Below, in pieces: positions 57,381 to 64,000 of a stretch of DNA of 64,000 bases; the first letter of the stretch is position 1, and each line of letters starts with the position of its first letter. The notes under the pieces are model-generated. The model was not told where the DNA came from, did not search any database, and saw only the letters and a list, made by a program, of their open reading frames with translations. This DNA comes from Prochilodus magdalenae (taxonomy: Eukaryota > Chordata > Actinopteri > Characiformes > Prochilodontidae), in assembly GCA_024036415.1 (NCBI GenBank), contig JAMWET010004979.1, forward strand, positions 46,886 through 110,885, written 5' to 3'. The position numbers and the translations under genes are program-made.

Positions 57381-57690
57381 TAGACCTCAGGTAAATCAAC
57401 ATGTTAAACAGAATAAAGGACTTATTTACATAAATACTATACATATCAGAAGAGCAAACACTAAATACACAAATAAACACTGTTTAAACAATAAAACGCA
57501 CCGTGCCGTTAGTTTATTTACTCTTTGTTTATCTGTGTTACCGCTGGGTGGCGCTGTGCGACCGTTCCCTGAACAGCTAAAACAGCGACCCAAGAATAAA
57601 ACAGAATTGAGTCAAATTAAATAGAACTTAACTTTCAGAGAATAATAAACTACAGCTAATAATATTACTTAACATAACACCTGGACACCC
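57381..57690. other. AT-rich unique sequence
   Basis: Nothing recognised apart from a GGTGGCGCTGTGCG word near 57548. Confidence 0.4.
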
Positions 57691-57694
57691 ACCT

Positions 57695-58100
57695 TGTACT
57701 TCCACTCACTGGCCACTTTATTAGAAACACCCACCTTGTGCTCCCACTAACTGGCCACTTTATTAGAAACACCTCCCTTGTGCTCCCACTAACTGGCCAC
57801 TTTATTAGAAACACCCCCCTTGTGCTTCCACTCACTGGCCACTTTATTAGAAACACCCATCTTGAGCATCTACCTGGCCACTTTATTAGAAACACCCATC
57901 TTGAGCTTCCACTAACTGGCCACTTTATTAGAAACACCCATCTTGAGCATCTAAGTGGCCACTTTATTAGAAACACCCACCTTGTGCTCCCACTCACTGG
58001 CCACTTTATTAGAAACACCCATCTTGAGCATCTAACTGGCCACTTTATTAGAAACACCTCCCTTTTGCTTCCACTAACTGGCCACTTTATTAGAAACGCC
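57695..58100. repeat. Tandem array of MITE C termini
   Basis: About ten head-to-tail copies of ACTGGCCACTTTATTAGAAA plus CACCCACCTTG, spaced 30-40 bp. The core equals the terminal inverted repeat of MITE C at 39561. Confidence 0.93.
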
Positions 58101-58354
58101 TGCTGATTATGGATTACTGCTGTAAGGTCTCACTGAGCGTGGTGATGAAAGTGGATCAGGTGATTAGACCGTCCTGAGCAGAGTGACGGGGGTGAGGTTA
58201 GGACAGCGTGACTCAGCAGAGCTCTCAGGCTGGTAACCAGATGACTTCATATGAGGTCACCTGGAATGGGCCCGTCTGCTCTAAGGGCGTGGCTTGCATT
58301 CTGCTCAGTCCGGCTGGAGGCTGGTCAGCAGGGTGAAGCTGAGATCCCGGGTTC

Positions 58355-58822
58355 GTATATCCATATACCCAACATCAAACCAACAGCCGCACCCAGATGG
58401 AGTCAACCCACAGGACTGAAACTTGGTGTGTAGGTTTGACATCCTGAGACATGCTAATGATTCACACTCGACCGCACATGTGGTGTAAGCAGGAACGGGT
58501 CTTATCTCTGTAGCTGACTGACCCAACATCCACGACTGCAGACATCCTGTTAGTGCAGCACCATCGGCAGACGGCTGCACCACGCAGGACTACATGCACA
58601 CAGACCGTTACCACGACTGTCCTTAACACCACGTCACCGTCACCAAAGACTGCAGTGGTGTCGTACCAGACTGTCATGGAGGGACTCAGAATGGCAGCGG
58701 GTCATCTTCAGTGACGAGTCCCGCTTTAGTCTTGGTGGATGAACGGTTTGTTGTCGCATGTCACACGTCCAGAAGGCCTGGTGTCCCTCCACCTCCACCC
58801 CTACCGCACCATCTGCAGGATA
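58355..58822 (+). mobile_element. Tc1-like element remnant, copy 3 (3' truncated)
   Basis: Begins CCATATACCCAACATCA, keeps the LHHAGLHAHRPLPRLS and VIFSDESRFSL coding stretch, lacks the GDAQR..HRGQH segment, and breaks off after CCTACCGCACCATCTGCAGG. The right terminal repeat is missing. Confidence 0.82.
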
Positions 58823-59550
58823 CAGGCTGTAGAGCAGGAGAACACCCTCTGGAGGAGCAGCAGACCTCCATAACCCAGATCAGGAACTCAGAGGATCTGA
58901 ACGAGACCCCAGATTTTATTCTCATTAGAAGATCAGAGGACAAACCGAGGAGTGGAAAAGACCACCCTGATATGTAGTGTGCAGGTAGTGGACTGATTAG
59001 TGCTGTCCCCCGTAGAGAGGTGCAGTCTGAAACCTGGTCTCCTTCCAGTCCCAGTCACCCACCACTGGATACCCAGTGCTGGACTGGGTGCGGTAGAGTT
59101 CCCGTTAAACAGGAATCCCACCGGATGGTCTGGACCAAGCTGGCTGGCTTGTGTGGGTATTCTGGTGAGGCTGCCAGTCGTATGATGTCATCTCAGTGTG
59201 TAGTATCCTCATCATTCCGAGGATCCGGTTACAGTAGCAGCGACTTTCATCTTCCCCACAAAGGAAACCTGATTACGGACGCGACACGGCATGCTTCACA
59301 CAAACTCCCACATCCGCCTCAGAGATCTGATCAGTTTATTACAAACAAACTTCCGAACAGAAAACAGTCATTTAAACACAAGGATTACAGGATTCCGCCA
59401 TTCACACGGACACAGGGATAAAGACGGAGTCAACAGAGCATAGAACAGGGTGATCTGACCTTTTACAACATCCACCCAACACAGGAATAACCATCAACCG
59501 GGAAAACGAAGAACCTGGAAGACCATATCCACCACAACTAAAGTTCATAG
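58823..59550. other. Unique intergenic sequence
   Basis: Open frames occur but none with splice context or recognised content. Confidence 0.4.
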
Positions 59551-59554
59551 TGTG

Positions 59555-60010
59555 TCTCAAAACTCAGACTTAGTATCTCAAAGGGCTGACTTAGTATCTC
59601 AAAAGTCCGACTTAGTATCTCAAAACTCCGACTTAGTATCTCAAAAGTCCGACTTAGTATCTCAAAACTCTGACTTAGTATCTCAAAACTCCGACTTAGT
59701 ATCTCAAAAGTCCGACTTAGTATCTCAAAACTCCGACTTAGTATCTCAAAACTCTGACTTAGTATCTCAAAACTCTGACTTAGTATCTCAAAACTCTGAC
59801 TTAGTATCTCAAAACTCAGACTTAGTATCTCAAAAGTCCGACTTAGTATCTCAAAACTCCGACTTAGTATCTCAAAAGTCAGACTTAGTATCTCAAAAGT
59901 CAGACTTAGTATCTCAAAACTCTGACTTAGTATCTCAAAACTCTGACTTAGTATCTCAAAACTCAGACATAGTATCTCAAAACTCCGACTTAGTATCTCA
60001 AAACTCCGAT
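59555..60010. repeat. 21-bp minisatellite (TCTCAAAACTCCGACTTAGT)
   Basis: About 22 nearly identical units, multiple of three in length, giving an open frame of DLVSQNS repeats. The only changes are AACTC/AAGTC and CCGAC/CTGAC/CAGAC. Confidence 0.95.
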
Positions 60011-60660
60011 GTGGTATATCATAATTCCACAGTAGTTAATCATAATAATGACTTGATATCTGAAGACCATGGCTTAGTATCTCAAAATTATGACATAATA
60101 TCTCATAAGTATGAGTTAATGCATCAAAGTCATGACTTAATATATCATAATTATGGCATATTATCTCATACTTATGATTTAATATCTCATAATCACAACT
60201 TGGTATCTCATAATTATGACATAGTATATCAGAACTACAACTAAATACCATAAGAGTGACATATTACCTCATAATTGTGTTTTAACATCTCAAAATTATG
60301 AATTAATATCTCAAAGTCTAAATATTTCTACTATATATATGTAATTATGGTGTTTTATCTCATAATTTTGCAGTAATATGTCATAGATATGATTTAATAT
60401 GGCATCGTTGTGACCTAGTATCTAGTCATAATGACTTATATAGCATATGAGATGGTGCATCTCTATTATGAGATACTAAATTGTAATTGAGATAATCAGA
60501 ATTATGAGATACTGGGTCAAATTTCAGACAGTTATGAGATAATAAGTCATATTATTTACACAGTATCTCATTATTATTAAATTAGACGCCAGTATGAGAT
60601 ATATTAAGTCATAAGTAGAGATAATTTCTTATTGTGAGATAAATAAAAGTATAATTATGT
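60010..60660. repeat. Degenerate ATCTCATAATTATGA continuation
   Basis: A decayed extension of the 21-bp array, now dominated by ATCTCATAATTATGAC words. Later the reverse form TTATGAGATA appears, so the stretch can fold on itself. Confidence 0.8.
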
Positions 60661-61180
60661 ATTTTTATGAGGATGTGTGATTTGGAACTATGGTTTATGA
60701 TTTTTATTAAAAGGCAGTATTTTATGGGAGTATAAATGAGCTTCTATTTCAAGCTAAAGGTGAGATAAGAAGTTGTCCCAGAGCTGAGAGTCTTTAACCC
60801 CTGATGTTAATCAATGTGCAATCGTTTCATTGGTTACAGGGACCGAGCACCAGATTTACAGCTCCAGTCAGAGAGCTGGACCTGAGGGAACGTTTAGTGT
60901 ACGATCCTCTGATGTTAAAGCTGATCAAATGATTTCTGTTTCTAAGACATAAACAATAAAATTGATGTGCAGAATTTAAGTCTCGTCGTACATTAGAATC
61001 GTGAAGTTTCCCAGAGAAAGTTTTATATTTATACTTTATATATATTATAAATGTATTTATATTTATATAAAGTTTATTTTTATACATGTTTTATTACATG
61101 ATTCAAAAAATAAAATACAAATCAAAACACTGCTCACTGTAAAAACAGCAGAGGTCAGGTCAACTTCAAACAAATTACAA
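60661..61180. other. AT-rich sequence, no gene seen
   Basis: Ordinary AT-rich DNA with a TATAAATATA-type tract near 61020. Confidence 0.4.
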
Positions 61181-61184
61181 AAAC

Positions 61185-61880
61185 TTTAAAAGAAAAAAGT
61201 ATTTAACTTCAAAATGTTTTTAACTTCTAAAAATGTTTTAACTTCAAAAAGTATTTAACCTCAAAATATTTTTAACTTCAAAAAGTTTTTAACCTCAAAA
61301 GGTTTTTTAACTTCAAAAAGTATTTCACTTTAAAAAGTTTTTAACCTCAAAAAGTATTTAACTTCAAACAGTTTTAACTTCAAAAAGTTTTTAACCTCAA
61401 AAGGTTTTTTAACTTCAAAAAGTATTTAACTTCAAAATGTTTTTAACCTCAAAAAATATTTTAACTTCAAAAAGTTTTTAACCTCAAAAGATTTTTAACT
61501 TCAAAAAGTTTTTAACTTCAAAAAGTATTTAACTTCAAAATGTTTTTAACCTCAAAAGATTTTTAACTTAAAAAAGTATTTAGCTTCAAAAAGTTTTTAT
61601 CTTCAAAATTTTTTTAACTTCAAAGTTTTTAACCTCAAAAATAGTTTTACCTTCACAAAGTTTTTAACCTCAAAAAATATTTTTAACTTCAAAAAGTATT
61701 TAACCTCAAAAGATTTTTTTAACTTCAAAAAGTATTTAACCTCAAAAGATTTTTTAACTTCACAAAGTATTTAACTGCAAAAAGTTTTTAACCTCGAAAA
61801 GTTTTTAACCTCAAAAAATATTTTTAACTTCAAAGTTTTTAACTTCAAAAAGTATTTAACCTCAATATGTTTGTAACCTG
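61185..61880. repeat. ~18-20 bp AACTTCAAAAAGTATTT minisatellite
   Basis: About 38 units of TTAACTTCAAAAAGTATT or TTAACCTCAAAAGTTTT, with frequent one-base length changes in the A and T runs. Confidence 0.94.
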
Positions 61881-62458
61881 TTTGACCTTCAAATTTGAAC
61901 TAAATTTATTTCAAGTCAGAAGAAAAGGTTTGTGTTTCTGATTCTGTTAATATATTTATAAGTTCAGTGAAGAATTTAAAATGACCAGCTGACTTTGAAG
62001 TTTAGAAGCTGCATCATTACCGTAACGCAGTTGTGCGAACATGCCCCCTGATTCGGTTCTCAGAGTTGATCAGCTAAACAAACGCCATGCAGGAAGATTC
62101 CAGACGTTTCAAGTTGACTTGGCCTTTAATTTTTTACAGTGAGCCCGAAACTGTACAGTTCATTAGCTGTTATAAAGGTTCTGGTTCTGATGCAGGCAGA
62201 TCCGCACTCCTAATGTGCAGGTAGCATCAGCAGAATGATCAGCATCACACCATCCGTCTTCGTGATTAAGATCATGGATGATTTCAGTATGGGTCTAAAT
62301 GTCAGCTAGAAGTGAAAGAAGGAACTTTGACTAGAACCATATAAAACAGGTTCTCCTGTAGTATAAAGTGGCGCACTCTGTCAGGAAGAGCTAGAACGCC
62401 TGTAAACATCTCAGTACCAGACTCGGATCTCTCGATGACCCTCAGACAGCACAGCGAG
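61881..62458. other. Unique intergenic sequence
   Basis: No supported gene, array or transposon end. Confidence 0.4.
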
Positions 62459-62459
62459 G

Positions 62460-63645
62460 TGGACCGCGGAACGGTGTGGTGGTCTGTGGAATGGTATTAG
62501 GGACTGTGCGATGGTGTGGTGGTCTGTGCGAAGGTGTGGTGGTCAGTGGAACAGTTTGGTGGTCTGTGGAAGGGCATGGTGGGAGTCACTGATAATTGTT
62601 TGAATACTGTGCATAGTGTGGTTGGTAATGGTGTGGAGAGGAAATGTAAGTGGTGGTCTGCTAGACAGGCTTTTTGTGGCTGTGTGGGATTGGTAGGGGG
62701 GACTTTGCGTGGCGTCGCGTGTTCCTTTGGGTTGTACTGGGGGGATAGGATCTTTGGAGGTTCTATAAGAACGCAGTGTGGTGGTCTGTAGAATGGTGTT
62801 TGGGGGGGGGGGTTGGTGAGCTGCTCGTGGAAAAGTAGGGTGTGACTAGTGGAGGGCAAGGGGTTGTGGGTTGGTCCTGTCAGAATGTTGGTCGGGTGGA
62901 TCTGTGGAGCGGTAATGGGTGGGTCTTACAGAATTTGTTTGTGTGTTTCTGCGTTTTAATGGTGTGGTGTCAAACTGCTGGATGGTTTGTGTGATTGTAT
63001 AAAGGTGTGGTGGTCTGTAGAATGGTGTGGTAGTCTGTGGAATGGTGTGGTGATCTGTGGAGCAGTGTGGTGGTCTGTAGAATGGTGTGGTGATCTGTGG
63101 AATGGTGTGGTGATCTGTGGAGCAGTATGGTGGTCTGCAAATGACCTGGTGATCTGTGGATGGTAATTGTAGTCTCTGTGAATGGTGGTAGATTGTTGGA
63201 ATAGTGTCCAAACAGTATAAGGTTGTGGATGGTCTGTAGAATAGTGTGGGTGTGTCCTCATGAATGGTGTGGTATCTTTTGGAATGGTGTGGCTTGATCT
63301 GTGGGGAGTGGGGTGGTGGTGGATTGTATAAAGGTGTGGTGGTCTGTAGACTGGTGTGGTGATCTGTGGACTGGTGTGGTGGTCTGTAGAATAGTGTGGT
63401 GGTCTGCAGAATGGTGTGGTGATCTGTGGAATGGTGTGGTGATCTGTGGAGCAGTATGGTGGTCTGTAGACCTTTGTGGTGGTCTGTAGACTGGTGTGGT
63501 GATCTGTGGACTGGTGTGGTGGTCTGTAGAATAGTGTGGTGGTCTGCAGAATGGTGTGGTGATCTGTGGAATGGTGTGGTGATCTGTGGAGCAGTATGGT
63601 GGTCTGTAGACTGGTGTGGTGATCTGTAGAATGGTGTGAGAGAAA
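62460..63645. repeat. ~19-20 bp GTGGTGATCTGTGGAATG minisatellite
   Basis: Units of GGTGTGGTGGTCTGTAGAAT and GGTGTGGTGATCTGTGGA. Diverged at 62460-62990 and 63130-63300, regular at 63000-63130 and 63330-63640. A ~155-bp block is duplicated (63333 onward and 63483 onward). Confidence 0.93.
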
Positions 63646-64000
63646 AAAGGAGAAAAGCGGGGGCTGGAAGGGGGTGAGTTCCGTAGGGCGCGTGTGCAGC
63701 GTGTTGAAGGGGGGGGGGAGGGAAGCGGACTCAGTGACGAGATGGTGAGAGGAGCGAGAGTGGATATAAGGTGTGTAAGTGCGTATCTGTATTCGGCGTC
63801 GGCGCGAGGGGGGGGGGCTGTCTTTTTTAAAAAAGGAAATGGGAGAGAGGGAGAGAAAAGAGGAGAAAGGACCGAGAAAGAGAGAAGGAGGGGGAGAGGG
63901 AGAGAGGAAGAGGACGGGGAGGTAGGAGCAGGGATGGGGCAGAGAGAGGGGAGGGAGGAAGAGAGGGGGGAGGAGGGGGAAGGGGGGGAGGGGGGGGGAG
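63640..64000. repeat. Purine/G-rich low-complexity DNA at the window end
   Basis: GGGAGAGAGG and GGGGGGG runs to the last base, with almost no pyrimidines on the + strand. Such sequence is prone to sequencing and assembly error. Confidence 0.85.

Noticed and set aside
59552..60244. 230-codon DLVSQNS repeat protein
   Set aside because: A 21-bp array with an open frame by period alone; it degenerates smoothly into non-coding AT-rich repeats and has no promoter or splice signals.

Overview
This is a vertebrate nuclear window, almost certainly from a teleost fish. The evidence is genes split by GT-AG introns, CpG-rich promoters, fish-type Tc1-like and miniature inverted-repeat transposons, and an unusually heavy load of minisatellites. 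One foldback element resembles a family I know from otophysan (characin/catfish/electric-fish type) genomes. That placement rests on recall, not on a search.

Four protein-coding genes could be traced exon by exon, with all splice phases consistent. They are ADP-ribosylation factor arf1 (+, coding 5642-10378, 180 aa); the C1orf35/MMTAG2 orthologue (-, coding 24935-16063, 333 aa); guanylate kinase guk1 (+, 32952-37830 for the 198-aa form, or from 26285 for a 215-aa form with a mitochondrial-type leader); and the BTB-BACK-kelch gene ipp (-, coding 53272-47145, 603 aa, probably with an untranslated first exon near 57233-57380). The arf1-C1orf35-guk1 order matches human 1q42.13. MRPL55, which lies between C1orf35 and GUK1 in human, was not found. 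ipp is on 1p in human, so its position next to guk1 is a fish arrangement or a rearrangement. A possible exon of an unidentified gene lies at the left edge (204-401).

Layout: 1-3.7 kb edge exon and minisatellite; 3.7-14.8 kb arf1 with promoter, repeat-filled introns and long 3'UTR; 16-25 kb C1orf35, tail-to-tail with arf1; 25-26.3 kb the interval between the divergent C1orf35 and guk1 starts, with a TTCTAGAA-rich stretch; 26.3-38.4 kb guk1; 38.4-47 kb transposon remnants and arrays without genes; 47-57.4 kb ipp; 57.4-64 kb repeats only.

The genes do not form a pathway. They act in membrane traffic (arf1), a poorly characterised nuclear-type basic protein (C1orf35), guanine nucleotide supply (guk1) and ubiquitin-ligase/cytoskeletal adaptor function (ipp). 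The striking property is that most larger introns hold a private tandem array of 20-80 bp units. Several arrays consist of regulatory-looking words: NF-Y CCAAT boxes, HSF-like TTCnnGAA dyads, RFX-like palindromes, or decoy 3' splice sites. One 29-bp motif family recurs in several arrays, including an 812-bp higher-order repeat. No new enzymatic or defence system was seen; the novelty is repeat biology inside conserved genes.
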